Under the pieces are notes generated by a model. That model ran no database searches and was not told the DNA's origin. It was given only the letters and a program-made list of their open reading frames with translations. Shown here piece by piece: positions 40,895 through 59,500 of a stretch of DNA of 64,000 nucleotides. Source of the stretch: Macrobrachium rosenbergii (lineage: Eukaryota > Arthropoda > Malacostraca > Decapoda > Palaemonidae). A program made the position numbers and the translations under genes. How positions within the stretch are numbered: position 1 is the first letter of the stretch; every line of letters begins with the position of its first letter. The stretch lies in NCBI RefSeq assembly GCF_040412425.1, contig NC_089767.1, positions 1,064,421 through 1,128,420 of the forward strand, in the 5' to 3' direction.

Positions 40895-41285
40895 GTAAAA
40901 ATGTGCCGAAGAACTTCGGCGCAATCGAGTTTACTGTACAGCGTATAGTCAAGGCCACCGAAAATAGATCTATCCTCTGGTGGTCTCGGTATAATGCTGC
41001 ATGAGCCGCGGCCTATGAAACTTTAACCACGGCCTGGTGGTGGTATGGCTACACCGTTGCTAGACGCGCGATTATGGCTAAATTTAACCGTAAATAAAAT
41101 AAAAACTACTGAGGCTAGAGGGCTGCAATTTGGTATGTTTGATGATTGGGGGGTGGACGATCAACATAACAATTTGCAGCCCTCTAGCCTCAGTAGTTTT
41201 TAAGATCTTAGGGGGATAGAAAAAGTGCGGACGGACAGACAAAGCCGGTACAATAGTTTTCTTTTCAGAAAACTAATAAAACAAT
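40895..41285. repeat. Dispersed decapod repeat with nested hairpin, mirror copy
   Basis: Mirror of 2258-2650. The inner inverted repeat starts AAAACTACTGAGGCTAGAGG at about 41101 and ends AGCCTCAGTAGTTTTT at about 41201. Its pairing is better here than in the left copy because the second half reads GCAGCCCTCTAGCC. It starts with CGCCGAAGAACTTCGGCG. Confidence 0.65.
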
Positions 41286-41803
41286 TATGATTTTTAGTGT
41301 CTTCCCCGTGTACAGCGTCTTCTAGACATCGAACAAAACCCTTGATCAGAAACAAGATTTGTATGATAAGTATTTTTTATGAATTGTGCTACTGCATTGA
41401 TATGGCCTATCTTTGCTAAAGTACTGTATAAATTCAGATCACTTTAGTTTCTCTCGTATGTCATAAAAAAATACATTAAATTTACTAAGAAAATGTTTCA
41501 CCTTATTTGTTCCTTAATAGACAGTTCTAAGGCAGACATCGTATTCTCGGTTTTGGAAATTGATGTATCGGTATTATTGCCTCTTTCAACGAAGTAGGAA
41601 GTGATTTATGTATTCACCCAAGTCTAGAGAGTAAATAAACAAATGTATAATTATACTTTTTTCCAATTTTTAACAAAATAACTCAGAATGGCTCGTGCTT
41701 TCTTTTCGATGTTTAATTCAAAAACTGGTTAGTCGAAAAACCTTGTGTGCAAAAACATAGTTCACCTCAATTTTTTATCAAAATTCTAACTCACCAAAAG
41801 TAC

Positions 41804-41805
<2 letters not shown>
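41286..41805. other. Gene-free arm sequence
   Basis: Mirror of 1752-2257. Nothing recognised. Confidence 0.45.

Positions 41806-41888
<83 letters not shown>
41806..41888. repeat. (GA)n microsatellite
   Basis: GA run of about 83 bp, mirror of 1684-1751. Confidence 0.95.
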
Positions 41889-41891
<3 letters not shown>

Positions 41892-42311
41892 AAGTGTAAA
41901 AATACCCTCTTAGGGATGCCTGCCAGAGATTGTTCTTGTACGCCCCCAAAATACTGATAGATGAAGGTTTCCGCTTGTGAAATCTAGGGCTTCTTTAAGA
42001 TATCTGAGGTCCTAAAATAGAGATTTTAGGAATTTTCCTGAAGGCATCATAATTATTGATATGTTTCATAGGTAAAATCGTCATGTAGCTGCCACTTATA
42101 TTTTAGAAATTGTGTCAAGTTATATTGCTAATCATAAGATTAATTTCAGCTTAACGCTATGGTCGTGATGGGCGTCCATAATCACACACATACCACTGTT
42201 TCCTGTATAACAAGGAGAAATACTTCCACTTCCTCCATTGTCTACTGGACCGCATGCCATGATGCAACGCCATAGGATCACGACAGGTATTTGCATACAC
42301 GCAATTTCCTG

Positions 42312-42316
<5 letters not shown>

Positions 42317-42346
<30 letters not shown>

Positions 42347-45300
42347 TACAGGCTATTAGACTGCAGCAAGAAACATTCAAACACACACAAACACACATTT
42401 GTGCACACACACACACGCATACAGGCTATTAGACTGCAGCAAGAAACATTCAAACACACACAAACACACGCACACACACACACGCATACAGGCTATTAGA
42501 CTGCAGCAAGAAACATTCAAACACACACAAACACACACACACACACACACGCATACAGGCTATTAGACTGCAGCAGAAACATTCAAACACACACAAACAC
42601 ACGCACCTCTCTCTATTACTCATCAGGCTATTACACACACACATTTGCTACAGGCTACACAGACAGCAGCAGCAAGAAACATTCAAACACACACAAACAC
42701 ACGCACACACACACACGCATACAGGCTATTAGACTGCAGCAAGAAACATTCAAACACACACAAACACACTGTCATCAAACACACACGCATACAGGCTATT
42801 AGACTGCAGCAAGAAACATTCAAAACACACAAAACACGCACACACACACACGCATACAGGCTATTAGACTGCAGCAAGAAACATTCAAACACACACAAAC
42901 ACACGCAGACACACACACGCATACAGGCTATTAGACTGCAGCAAGAAACATTCAAACACACACAAACACACGCACACACACACACGCATACAGGCTATTA
43001 GACTGCAGCAAGAAACATTCAAAACACACAAACACAGTGGACACACACATACAGGCTATTGGACTGCAGCAAGAAACATTCAAACACACACAAACACACA
43101 CACACACACACGCATACAGGCTATTAGACTGCAGCAAGAAATATTCAAACACACACAACACATGCTAATGAACAAGATTTCTTTAACACAGCACACACAC
43201 ACACGCATACAGGCTATTAGACAGCAGCAAGAAACATTCAAAACACACACAAACACACGCAGACACACACACATACAGGCTATTAGACAGCAGCAAGAAA
43301 CATTCAACACACACAAAACACACAGACACACACACACAGGCATACAGGCTATTACAGACAGCAGCAAGAAACATTCAAACACAAACACACAAATTTTTAG
43401 ACACACACGCATTTCAGGCTATTAGACTGCAGCAAGAAACATTCAAAACACACACAAACACACGCACACACACACACGCATACAGGCTATTAGACTGCAG
43501 CAAGAAATTTTCAAACACACACAAACACATTCTGCATTGCAGCAAAAACACAACACACACGCATACATTTTTTAGACTGCAGCAAGAAACATTCAAAACA
43601 CACACAAACACAAATAACACACACACACACGCATACAGGCTATTAGACTGCTTGCAAGAAACATTCAAACACACACAAACACACGCACACACACACACGC
43701 ATACAGGCTATTAGACTGCAGCAAGAAACATTCAAACACACACAAACACACGCAGACACACACACGCATACAGGCTATTAGACTGCAGCAAGAAACATTC
43801 AAACACACACAAAGGCACTGCAGACACACACACACATACAGGCTTTAGACAGCAGCAAGAAACATTCAAAACACACAAACACACGCAGACACACACATTT
43901 TACAGGCTATTAGACAGCAGCAAGAAACATTCAAACACACACAAACACACGCAGACACACATTGAATACAGGCTATTAGACAGCAGCAAGAAACATTCAA
44001 ACACACACAAACACACATGAAGTTTTTTATACAGGCTATTAGACAGCAGCAAGAAACATTCAAACACACACAAACACACGCAGACACACACACGCATACA
44101 GGCTATTAGACTGCAGCAAGAAACATTCAAACACACACAAACACACGCACACACACACACGCATACAGGCTATTAGACTGCAGCAAGAAACATTCAAACA
44201 CACACAAACACACGCAGACACACACACGCATACAGGCTATTAGACTGCAGCAAGAAACATTCAACACACACACAAACACACCGAGCACACACACACACGC
44301 ATACAGGCTTTAGACTGCAGCAAGAAACATTCAAACACACACAAACACACACACACACACACGCATACAGGCTATTAGACTGCAGCAAGAAACATTCAAA
44401 CACACTTTTTCACACACACACACGCATACAGGCTATTAGACTGAAAGAAACATTCAAACACACACAAACACACGAAACATTCAAAACAGACACACACACG
44501 CATACAGGCTATTAGACAGCAGCAAGAAACATTCAAACACACACACAAACACACTGACACACACACACAACAGGCTATTAGGGACTGCAGCAAGAAACAT
44601 TCAAACACACACAAACACATGTGAAGACACACACACGCAAACACCACAGGCTATTAGACTGCAGCAAGAAACATTCAAACACACACAAACACACGCAGAC
44701 ACACACATTCATACAGGCTAGACAGGCTAGGACTGCAGCAAGAAACATTCAAACACACACAAACACACGACCCAGACACACACACGCATACAGGCTATTA
44801 GACAGCAGCAAGAAACATTCAAACACACACAAACACACGCCCAGACACACACACGCATACAGGCTATTAGACAGCAGATGAAGAAACATTCAAACACACA
44901 CAAACACACGCAGACACACACACGCATACAGGCTATTAGACTGCAGCAAGAAACATTCAAACACACACAAACACACGCACACACACACGCATACAGGCTA
45001 TTAGACTGCAGCAAGAAACATTCAAACACACACAAACACACGCACACACACACGCATACAGGCTATTAGACTGCAGCAAGAAACATTCAAACACACACAA
45101 ACACACGACAGACACACACGCATACAGGCTATTAGACTGCAGCAAGAAACATTCAAACACACACAAACACACGCACACACACACGCATACAGGCTATTAG
45201 ACAGCAGCAAGAAACATTCAAACACACACAAACACACGCAGACACACACACGCATACAGGCTATTAGACAGCAGCAAGAAACATTCAAACACACACAAAC

Positions 45301-46143
45301 ACACTATTAGCACACACACACACGCATACAGGCTATTAGACTGCAGCAAGAAACATTCAAACACACACAAACACACGCAGACACACACACGCATACAGGC
45401 TATTAGACTGCAGCAAGAAACATTCAAACACACACAAACACACGCAGACACACACACGCATACAGGCTATTAGACTGCAGCAAGAAACATTCAAACACAC
45501 ACAAACACACGCACACACACACACGATGCATACAGGCTATTAGACTGCAGCAAGAAACATTCAAACACACACAAACACACGCAGACACACACACATACAG
45601 GCTATTAGACTGCAGCAAGAAACATTCAAACACACACAAACACACGACACACACACACACAACAGGCTATTAGACTGCAGCAAGAAACATTCAAACACAC
45701 ACAAACACGTCAGACACACACACGCATACAGGCTATTAGACTGCAGCAAGAAACATTCAAACACACACAAACACACGCAGACACACACACGCATACAGGC
45801 TATTAGACTGCAGCAAGAAACATTCAAACACACACAAACACACGCACACACACACACACGCATACAGGCTATTAGACTGCAGCAAGAAACATTCAAACAC
45901 ACACAAACACACGCAGACACACACACGCATACAGGCTATTAGACTGCAGCAAGAAACATTCAAACACACACAAACACACGCAGACACACACACGCATACA
46001 GGCTATTAGACTGCAGCAAGAAACATTCAAACACACACAAACACACGCATACAGGCTATTAGACTGCAGCAAGAAACATTCAAACACACACAAACACACG
46101 CAGACACACACACGCATACAGGCTATTAGACAGCAGCAAGAAA

Positions 46144-46175
<32 letters not shown>
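42317..46175. repeat. 61-bp minisatellite, about 60 units
   Basis: The tandem unit has a unique core, GGCTATTAGACTGCAGCAAG followed by AAACATTC, embedded in CA repeats (AAACACACACAAACACACGC then ACACACACGCATACA). The usual period is 58-62 bp. Two positions define subtypes: GACTGCAG against GACAGCAG, and CGCACACAC against CGCAGACAC. The stretch of about 42600-44700 has many irregular units with odd inserted T runs, while 44900-46130 is very regular. The left arm has one unit at 1154-1252. Translations such as VCVCLCVFECFLLQSN are artefacts of the repeat. Confidence 0.95.
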
Positions 46176-46787
46176 AGGACGTTTGCAAGAAAATAACTTT
46201 AGCTACAGCTATAAATCTTGTGAGTTCGGCGATAAGGTATGCCTAGTGGTCTTCTGGAAATCAGTGTGAATTCGAGTTATTGCAGCATTTGCGTGGGAGA
46301 AAGATTGATTTTACTGGTATATATTGCACGTGTGTAATACATTGTTCTTAATTTTTCGAATATATGAATGAAGAGATATGATCTTAAATAAGCCATGCTG
46401 AGGTAAAGGTTTATAAACAGATAATACGTACAATTATACTCATGAATATACGTAAAATATGACAAGTGAAAGTCCAACATTCATATATGACTAAATGCCT
46501 AATGAATCACAGTAGGTATGTCGCTACATGAGCAAGGAAGCATTGCTCTTATGAACGTATAATAGCTGGAACCCACAAACAATCCCCCTAGGTGTTATTT
46601 CTCTATGGTGGTGAATACATAAACGTGCAACAGAGATCTAGCAGTCGTAATAATTATATGTGGAAAATAATTTTCATAGAAAACGCTATTCTAACGGGTT
46701 ACTGACTACAGCAACTCCTATAGCTACGAAAGACGCCTAGCAATGCAGTTGCTAGACCAAACTTGATGCTGATGCCTAGACTACTTA
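46176..46787. other. Gene-free outer end of right arm
   Basis: Mirror of 521-1153. No gene. The homology with the left arm stops at 46787. Confidence 0.6.
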
Positions 46788-46789
46788 TT

Positions 46790-46831
46790 TATGTATATTA
46801 TATAGAATATATATATATATATATGTTATAT

Positions 46832-46878
<47 letters not shown>

Positions 46879-46899
46879 CTATATATATATATATATATA

Positions 46900-46992
<93 letters not shown>
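46790..46992. repeat. Interrupted (TA)n at the right palindrome edge
   Basis: TA-rich tract with GTTATATAGG, GTTC and TTTC interruptions before a final pure run of about 75 bp. Sequence beyond it does not match the flank left of 383, so the palindrome ends in this tract. Confidence 0.93.
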
Positions 46993-50570
<3,578 letters not shown>

Positions 50571-53500
50571 TGGCGGGATGCGCGTGTGTGTGGGATCGAG
50601 ACTCGGCAGTGCATGATGCCGTCCATTTATCACTTATCCCCCTTCGTGATAATTCCCCATCGGGGATATTCCCGAGGTGGCGTGGATTTGATATTAATCG
50701 ATATTTGTAGCTTCATGATCGTATATAAATCACCGTGTGATAAAAAATGTCATAAAAAGAGCTGCGTGTTCCAACGTACCAATGAACTATCAAGGTCGAG
50801 GTAGGTTAATGCCGAGTGATAAAGTACAATTTCCCCGCTCTCGACGGGTAAATATAGTACACCAGACTCGGCGTTAACTTAGCAAATCACCTCTTGATAG
50901 CTCAGTGGTTAGCGTCGACTGGACCGCTGGATGTGATCTGTGTGTGTGGGATCGAGACTCGGCAGTGCCCGTCCATTTATCCCTTATAAATTCCCCTTCG
51001 GTGATAATTCCCCATCGGGGATATTCCCGAGGTAGCATGGATTTGATATTAAGCGATATTTGTAGCTTCATGATCGTATATAAATCACGGTGTGATAAAA
51101 AAATGTCATAAAAAGAGCTGCGTGTTCCAAACGTACCAATGAACTATCATGGTCGAGGTAGGTTAATGCCGAGGCTAAGTACAATTTCCCCGCTCTCGAC
51201 GGGTAAATATAGTACACCAGATTCGGCGTTAACTTATACCTCTCTTGATAGCTCAGTGGTTAGCGTCGACTGGATTCGCTGGATGCGCGTCTGTGTGTTG
51301 TGGGATCGAGACTCGGCAGTGCCCGTCCATTTATCACTTATAAATTCCCCTTCGGTGATAATTCCCCATCGGGGATATTCCCGAGGTAGCGTGGATTTGA
51401 TATTAAGCGATATTTGTAGCTTCATGATCGTATATAAATCACGGTGTGATAAAAAATGTCATAAAAGAGCTGCGTGTTCCAAAGCGTACCAATGAACTAT
51501 CATGGTCGAGGTGGGTTAATGCCGAGGCTAAGTACAATTTCCCCGCTCTCGACGGGTAAATATAGTACACCAGACTCGGCGTTAACTTATACCTCTCTTG
51601 ATAGCTCAGTGGTTAGCGTCGACTGGATTCGCTGGATGCGCGTCTGTGTGTCGTGGGATCGAGACTCGGCAGTGCCCGTCCATTTATCACTTATAAATTC
51701 TCCTTCGGTGATAATTCCCCATCGGGGATATTCCCGAGTAGCGTGCATTTGATATTAAGCGATATTTGTAGCTTCATGATCGTATATAAATCACGGTGTG
51801 ATAAAAAAATGTCATAAAAGAACTGCGTGTTCCAAACGTACCAATGAACTATCATGGTCGAGGTGGGTTAATGCTGAGGCTAAGTACAATTTCCCGCTCT
51901 CGACGGGTAAATATAGTACACCAGACTCGGCGTTAACTTATACCTCTCTTGATAGCTCAGTGGTTAGCGTCGACTGGATTCGCTGGATGCGGCGTCTGTG
52001 TCGTGGGATCGAGACTCGGCAGTGCCCGTCCATTTTATCTTATAAATTCCCCTTCGGTGATAATTCCCCATCGGGGATATTTCCCGAGTAGCGTGGATTT
52101 GATATTAAGCGATATTTGTAGCTTCATGATCGTATATAAATCACGGTGTGATAAAAAATGTCATAAAAAGAGCTGCGTGTTCCAAACGTACCAATGAACT
52201 ATCATGGTCGAGGTGGGTTAATGCCGAGGCTAAGTACAATTTCCCCGCTCTCGACGGGTAAATATAGTACACCAGACTCGGCGTTAACTTATACCTCTCT
52301 TGATAGCTCAGTGGTTAGCGTCGACTGGATTCGCTGGATGAGCATCTGTGTGTCGTGGGATCGAAACTCGGCAGTGCCCGTCCATTTATCACTTATAAAT
52401 TCCCCTTCGGTGATAATTCCCCATCGGGGATATTCCCAAGGTAGCGTGGATTTGATATTAAGCGATATTTGTAGCTTCATGATCGTATATAAATCACGGT
52501 GTGATAAAAAATGTCATAAAAAGAGCTGCGTGTTCCAAACGTACCAATGAACTATCATGGTCGAGGTGGGTTAATGCCGAGGCTAAGTACAATATCCCCG
52601 CTCTCGACGGGTAAATATAGTACACCAGACTCGGCGTTAACTTATACCTCTCTTGATAGCTCAGTGGTTAGCGTCGACTGGATTCGCTGGATGCGCGTCT
52701 GTGTGTCGTGGGATCGAGACTCGGCAGTGCCCGTCCATTTATCACTTATAAATTCCCCTTCGGTGATAATTCCCCATCGGGGATATTCCCGAGGTAGCGT
52801 GGATTTGATATTAAGCGATATTTGTAGCTTCATGATCGTATATAAATCACGGTGTGATAAAAAATGTCATAAAAAGAGCTGCGTGTTCCAAACGTACCAA
52901 TGAACTATCATGGTCGAGGTGGGTTAATGCCGAGGCTAAGTACAATTTCCCCGCTCTCGACGGGTAAATATAGTACACCAGACTCAGCGTTAACTTATAC
53001 CTCTCTTGATAGCTCAGTGGTTAGCGTCGACTGGATTCGCTGGATGAGCGTCTGTGTGTCGTGGGATCGAGACTCGGCAGTGCCCGTCCATTTTTCACTT
53101 ATAAATTCCCCTTCGGTGATAATTCCCCATCGGGGATATTCCCGAGGTAGCATGGATTTGATATTAAGCGATATTTGTAGCTTTATGATCGTATATAAAT
53201 CACGGTGTGATAAAAAAATGTCATAAAAAGAGCTGCGTGTTCCAAACGTACCAATGAACTATCATGGTCGAGGTGGGTTAATGCCGAGGCTAAGTACAAT
53301 TTCCCCGCTCTCGACGGGTAAATATAGTACACCAGACTCAGCGTTAACTTATACTTCTCTTGATAGGTCAGTGGTTAGCGTCGACTGGATTCGCTGGATG
53401 CGCGTCTGTGTGTCGTGGGATCGAGACTCGGCAGTGCCCGTCCATTTATCACTTATAAATTCCCCTTCGGTGATAATTCCCCATCGGGGATATTCCCGAG

Positions 53501-56500
53501 GTAGCGTGGGTTTGATATTAAGCGATATTTGTAGCTTCAGGATCGTATATAAATCACGGTGTGATAAAAAAATGTCATAAAAAGAGCTGCGTGTTCCAAA
53601 CGTACCAATGAACTATCATGGTCGAGGTGGGTTAATGCCGAGGCTAAGTACAATTTCCCCGCTCTCGACGGGTAAATATATTACACCAGACTCGGCGTTA
53701 ACATATACCTCTCTTGACAGTTCAGTGGTTAGCGTCGACTGGATTCGCTGGATGCACGTCTGTGTGTCGTGGGATCGAGACTCGGCAGTGCCCGTCCATT
53801 TATCACTTATAAATTCCCCTTCGGTGATAATTCCCCATCGGGGATATTCCCGAGGTAGCGTGGATTTGATATTAAGCGATATTTGTAGTTTCATGATCGT
53901 ATATAAATCACGGTATGATAAAAAAATGTCATAAAAAGAGCTGCGTGTTCCAAACGTACCAATGAACTATCATGGTCGAGGTGGGTTAATGCCGAGGCTA
54001 AGTACAATTTCCCCGCTCTCGACGGGTAAATATAGTACACCAGACTCGGCGTTAACTTATACCTCTCTTGATAGCTCAGTGGTTAGCGTCGACTGGATTA
54101 AGCTGGATGCGCGTCTGTGTGTCGTGGGATCGAGACTCGGCATTGCCCGTCCATTTATCACTTATAAATTCCCCTTCGGTGATAATTCCCCATCAGGGAT
54201 ATTCCCGAGGTAGCGTGGATTTGATATTAAGCGATATTTGTAGCTTCATGATCGTATATAAATCACGGTGTCATAAAAAATGTCAAAAAGAGCTGCGTGT
54301 TCCAAACGTACCAATGAACTATCATGGTCGAGGTGGGTTAATGCCGAGGCTAAGTACAATTTCCCGCTCTCGACGGGTAAATATAGTACACCAGACTCGG
54401 CGTTAACTTATACCTCTTGATAGCTCAGTGGTTAGCGTCGACTGGATTAAGCTGGATGCGGCGTCTGTGTGTCGTGGGATCGAGACTCGGCAGTGCCCGT
54501 CCATTTATCACTTATAAATTCCCTTCGGTGATAATTCCCCATCAGGGATATTCCCGAGGTATCGTGGATTTGATATTAAGCTATATTTGTAGTTTCATGA
54601 TCGTATATAAATCACGTTGTGATAAGAAAATGTCATAAAATTAGCTGCATGTTCCAAACGTATCAAAGAACTATTATGGTCGAGTTGGTTTAATGCCGAG
54701 GCTAAGTACAATTTCCCGCTCTCGACGGGTAAATATAGTACACCAGACTCGGCGTTAACTTATACCTCTCTTGATAGCTCAGTGGTTAGCGTCGACTGGA
54801 TTCGCTGGATGGCGTCTGTGTGTCGTGGGATCGAGACTCGGCAGTGCCCGTCCATTTATCACTTATAAATTCCCCTTCGGTGATGATTCCCCATCGGGGA
54901 TATTCCCGAGGTAGCGTGGATTTGATATTAAGCGATATTTGTAGTTTCATGATCGTATATAAATCACGGTGTGATAAAAAATGTCATAAAAAGAGCTGCG
55001 TGTTCCAAACGTACCAATGAACTATCATGGTTGAGGTGGGTTAATGCGAGGCTAAGTACAATTTCCCGCTCTCGACGGGTAAATATACTACACCAGACTC
55101 GGCGTTAACTTATACCTCTCTTGATAGCTCAGTGGTTAGCGTTGACTGGATTCGCTGGATCTTGGCGTCTGTGTGTCGTGGGATCGAGACTCGGCAGTGC
55201 CCGTCCATTTATCACTTATAAATTCCCCTTCGTGCAAATTCCCCATCGGGGATATTCCTGAGGTAGCGTGGATTTGATATTAAGCGATATTTGTAGCTTC
55301 ATGATCGTATATAAATCACGGTGTGATAAAAAAATGTCATAAAAAGAGCTGCGTGTTCCAAACGTACCAATGAACTATCATGGTCGAGGTGGGTTAATGC
55401 CGAGGCTAAGTACAATTTCCCCGCTCTCGACGGGTAAATATAGTACACCAGACTTGGCGTTAACTTATACCTCTCTTGATAGCTCAGTGGTTAGCGTCGA
55501 CTGGATTAAGCTGGATGCGGCGTCTGTGTGTCGTGGGATCGAGACTCGGCAGTGCCCGTCCATTTATCACTTATAATTTCCCTTCGGTGATAATTCCCCA
55601 TCGGGGATATTTCCCGAGGTAGCGTGGATTTGATATAAAAAAGCGATATTTGTAGCTTCATGATCGTATATAAATCACGGTGTGATAAAAAAAATGTCAT
55701 AAAAAGAGCTGCGTGTTCCAAACGCACCAATGAACTATCATGGTCGAGGTGGGTTAATGCCGAGGTTAAGTACAATTTCCCCGCTCTCGACGGGTAAATA
55801 TAGTACACCAGACTCGGCGTTAACTTATACCTCTCTTGATAGCTCAGTGGTTAGCGTCGACTGGATTCGCTGGATGGCGTCTGTGTGTCGTGGGATCGAG
55901 ACTCGGCAGTGCCCGTCCATTTATCACTTATAAATTCCCCTTCGGTGATAATTCCCCATCGGGATATTCCGAGGTAGCGTGCATTTGATATTAAGCGATA
56001 TTTGTAGCTTTATGATCGTATATAAATCACGGTGTGATATAAAAATGTCATAAAAAGAGCTGCGTGTTCCAAACATACCAATGAACTATCATGGTCGAGG
56101 TGGGTTAATGCCGAGGCTAAGTACAATTTCCCCGCTCACGACGGGTAAATACAGTACACCAGACTCGGCGTTAACTTATACCTCTCTTGATAGGTCAGTG
56201 GTTAGCGTCGACTGGATTCGCTGGATGCGGCGTCTGTGTGTCGTGGGATCGAGACTCGGCAGTGCCCGTCCATTTATCACTTATAAATTCCCCTTCGGTG
56301 ATAATTCCCCATCGGGGATATTCCTGAAAAAAAGCGTGGGTTTGATATTAGCGATATTTGTAGCTTCATGATCGTATATGAATCACGGTGTGATAAAAAA
56401 ATGTCATAAAAAGAGCTGCGTGTTCCAAACGTACCAATGAACTATCATGGTCGAGGTGGGTTAATGCCGAGGCTAAGTACAATTTCCCGCTCTCGACGGG

Positions 56501-59500
56501 TAAATATATTACACCAGACTCGGCGTTAACATATACTCTCTTGACAGTTCAGTGGTTAGCGTCGACTGGATTCGCTGGATGTTGCGTCTGTGTGTCGTGG
56601 GATCGAGACTCGGCAGTGCCCGTCCATTTATCACTTATAAATTCCCCTTCGGTGATAATTCCCCATCGGGATATTCCCGAGTAGCGTGGATTTGATATTA
56701 AGCGATATTTGTAGTTTCATGATCGTATATGAATCACGGTATGATAAAAAAATGTCATAAAAAGAGCTGCGTGTTAAAACTTACCAATGAACTATCATGG
56801 TCGAGGTGGGTTAATGCCGAAGGCTAAGTACAATTTCCCGCTCTCGACGGGTAAATATAGTACACCAGACTCGGTGTTAACTTATACCTCTCTTGATAGC
56901 TCAGTGGTTAGCGTCGACTGGATTCGCTGGATGCGGCGTCTGTGTGTCGTGGGATCGAGACTCGGCAGTGCCGTCCATTTATCACTTATAAATTCCCCTT
57001 CGGTGATAATTCCCCATCGGGGATATTCCCGAGGTAGCGTGCATTTGATATTAAGCGATATTTGTAGCTTCATGATCGTATATAAATCACAGTGTGATAA
57101 AAAAATGTCATAAAAAGAGCTGCGTGTTCCAAACGTACCAATGAACTATCATGGTCGAGGTGGGTTAATGCCGAGGCTAAGTACAATTTCCCCGCTCTCG
57201 ACGGGTAAAAATAGTACACCAGACTCGGCGTTAACTTATACCTCTCTTGATAGCTCAGTGGTTAGCGCCGACTGGATTCGCTGGATGCTTTTGGCGTCTG
57301 TGTGTCGTGGGATCGAGACTCGGCAGTGCCCGTCCATTTATCACTTATAAATTCCTTCGGTGATAATTCCCCATCGGGGATATTTTTGAGGTAGCGTGGA
57401 TTTGATATTGCGATATTTGTAGCTTCATGATCGTATATAAATCACGGTGTGATAAAAAAGTCATAAAAAGAGCTGCGTGTTCCAAACGTACCAATGAACT
57501 ATCATGGTCGAGGTGGGTTAATGCCCAGGCTAAGTACAATTTCCCGCTCTCGACGGGTAAATATAGTACACCAGACTCGGCGTTAACTTATACCTCTCTT
57601 GATAGCTCAGTGGTTAGCGTCGACTGGATTCGCTGGATGCGGCGTCTGTGTGTTGTGGGATCGAGACTCGGCAGTGCCCGTCCATTTATCACTTATAAAT
57701 TCCCCTTCGGTGATAATTCCCCATCGGGGATATTCCCGAGGTAGCATGGATTTGATATTAAGCGATATTTGTAGCTTCATGATCGTATATAAATCATGGT
57801 GTGATAAAAAATGTCATAAAAAGAGCTGCGTGTTCCAAACGTACCAATGAACTATCATGGTCGAGGTAGGTTAATGCCGAGGCTAAGTACAATTTCCCCC
57901 GCTCTCGACGGGTAAATATAGTACACCAGATTCGGCGTTAACTTATACCTCTCTTGATAGCTCAGTGGTTAGCGTCGACTGGATTCGCTGGATGCGCGTC
58001 TGTGTGTTGTGGGATCGAGACTCGGCAGTGCCCGTCCATTTATCACTTATAAATTCCCCCCGGTGATAATTCCCCATCGGGGATATTCCCGAGGTAGCGT
58101 GGATTTGATATTAAGCGATATTTGTAGCTTCATGATCGTATATAAATCACGGTGTGATAAAAAATGTCATAAAAAGAGCTGCGTGTTCCAAACGTACCAA
58201 TGAACTATCATGGTCGAGGTGGGTTAATGCCGAGGCTAAGTACAATTTCCCCGCTCTCGACGGGTAAATATAGTACACCAGACTCGGCGTTAACTTATAC
58301 CTCTCTTCATAGCTCAGTGGTTAGCGTCGACTGGATTAAGCTGGATGGCGTCTGTGTGTCGTGGGATCGAGACTCGGCAGTGCCCGTCCATTTATCACTT
58401 ATAAATTCCCCTTCGGTGATAATTCCCCATCGGGGATATTCCCGAGTAGCGTGGATTTGATATTAAGCGATATTTGTAGCTTCATGATCGTATATAAATC
58501 ACGGTGTGATAAAAAATGTCATAAAAAGAGCTGCGTGTTCCAAACGTACCAATGAACTATCATGGTCGAGGTGGGTTAATACCGAGGCTTGGTACAATTT
58601 CCGCTCTCGACGGGTAAATATAGTACACCAGACTCAGCGTTAACTTATACCTCTCTTGATAGCTCAGTGGTTAGCGTCGACTGGATTCGCTGGATGCGCG
58701 TCTGTGTCGTGGGATCGAGACTCGGCAGTGCCCGTCCATTTTTCACTTATAAATTCCCCTTCGGTGATAATTCCCCATCGGGGATATTCCCGAGGTAGCG
58801 TGGATTTGATATTAAGCGATATTTGTAGCTTTATGATCGTATATAAATCACGGTGTGATAAAAAATGTCATAAAAAGAGCTGCGTGTTCCAAACGTACCA
58901 ATGAACTATCATGGTCGAGGTGGGTTAATGCGAGGCTAAGTACAATTTCCCGCTCTCGACGGGTAAATATAGTACACCAGACTCGGCGTTAACTTATACT
59001 TCTCTTGATAGGTCAGTGGTTAGCGTCGACTGGATTCGCTGGATGCGGCGTCTGTGTGTCGTGGGATCGAGACTCGGCAGTGCCCGTCCATTTATCACTT
59101 ATAAATTCCCCTTCGGTGATAATTCCCCATCGGGGATATTCCCGAGGTAGCGTGGGTTTGATATTAAGCGATATTTGTAGCTTCAGGATCGTATATAAAT
59201 CACGGTGTGATAAAAAAATGTCATAAAAAGAGCTGCGTGTTCCAAACGTACCAATGAACTATCACGGTCGAGATGGGTTAATGCCGAGGCTAAGTACAAT
59301 TTCCCCGCTCTCGACGGGTAAATATATTACACCAGACTCGGCGTTAACTTATACCTCTCTTCACAGCTCAGTGGTTAGCGTCGACTGGATTCGCAGGATG
59401 CACGTCTGTGTGTCGTGGGATCGAGACTCGGCATTGCCCGTCCATTTATCACTTATAAATTCCCCTTCGGTGATAATTCCCCATCAGGGATATTCCCGAG

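Noticed and set aside
42132..46174. Many cysteine/valine-rich open frames (VCVCLCVFECFLLQSN type) on the minus strand
   Set aside because: They are direct translations of the CA-rich 61-bp minisatellite; their boundaries shift with every irregular unit.
42317..46175. CRISPR-like array (repeats of about 30 bp with regular spacing)
   Set aside because: The 'spacers' are all the same CA-rich sequence, the setting is eukaryotic and no cas genes exist; it is a minisatellite.
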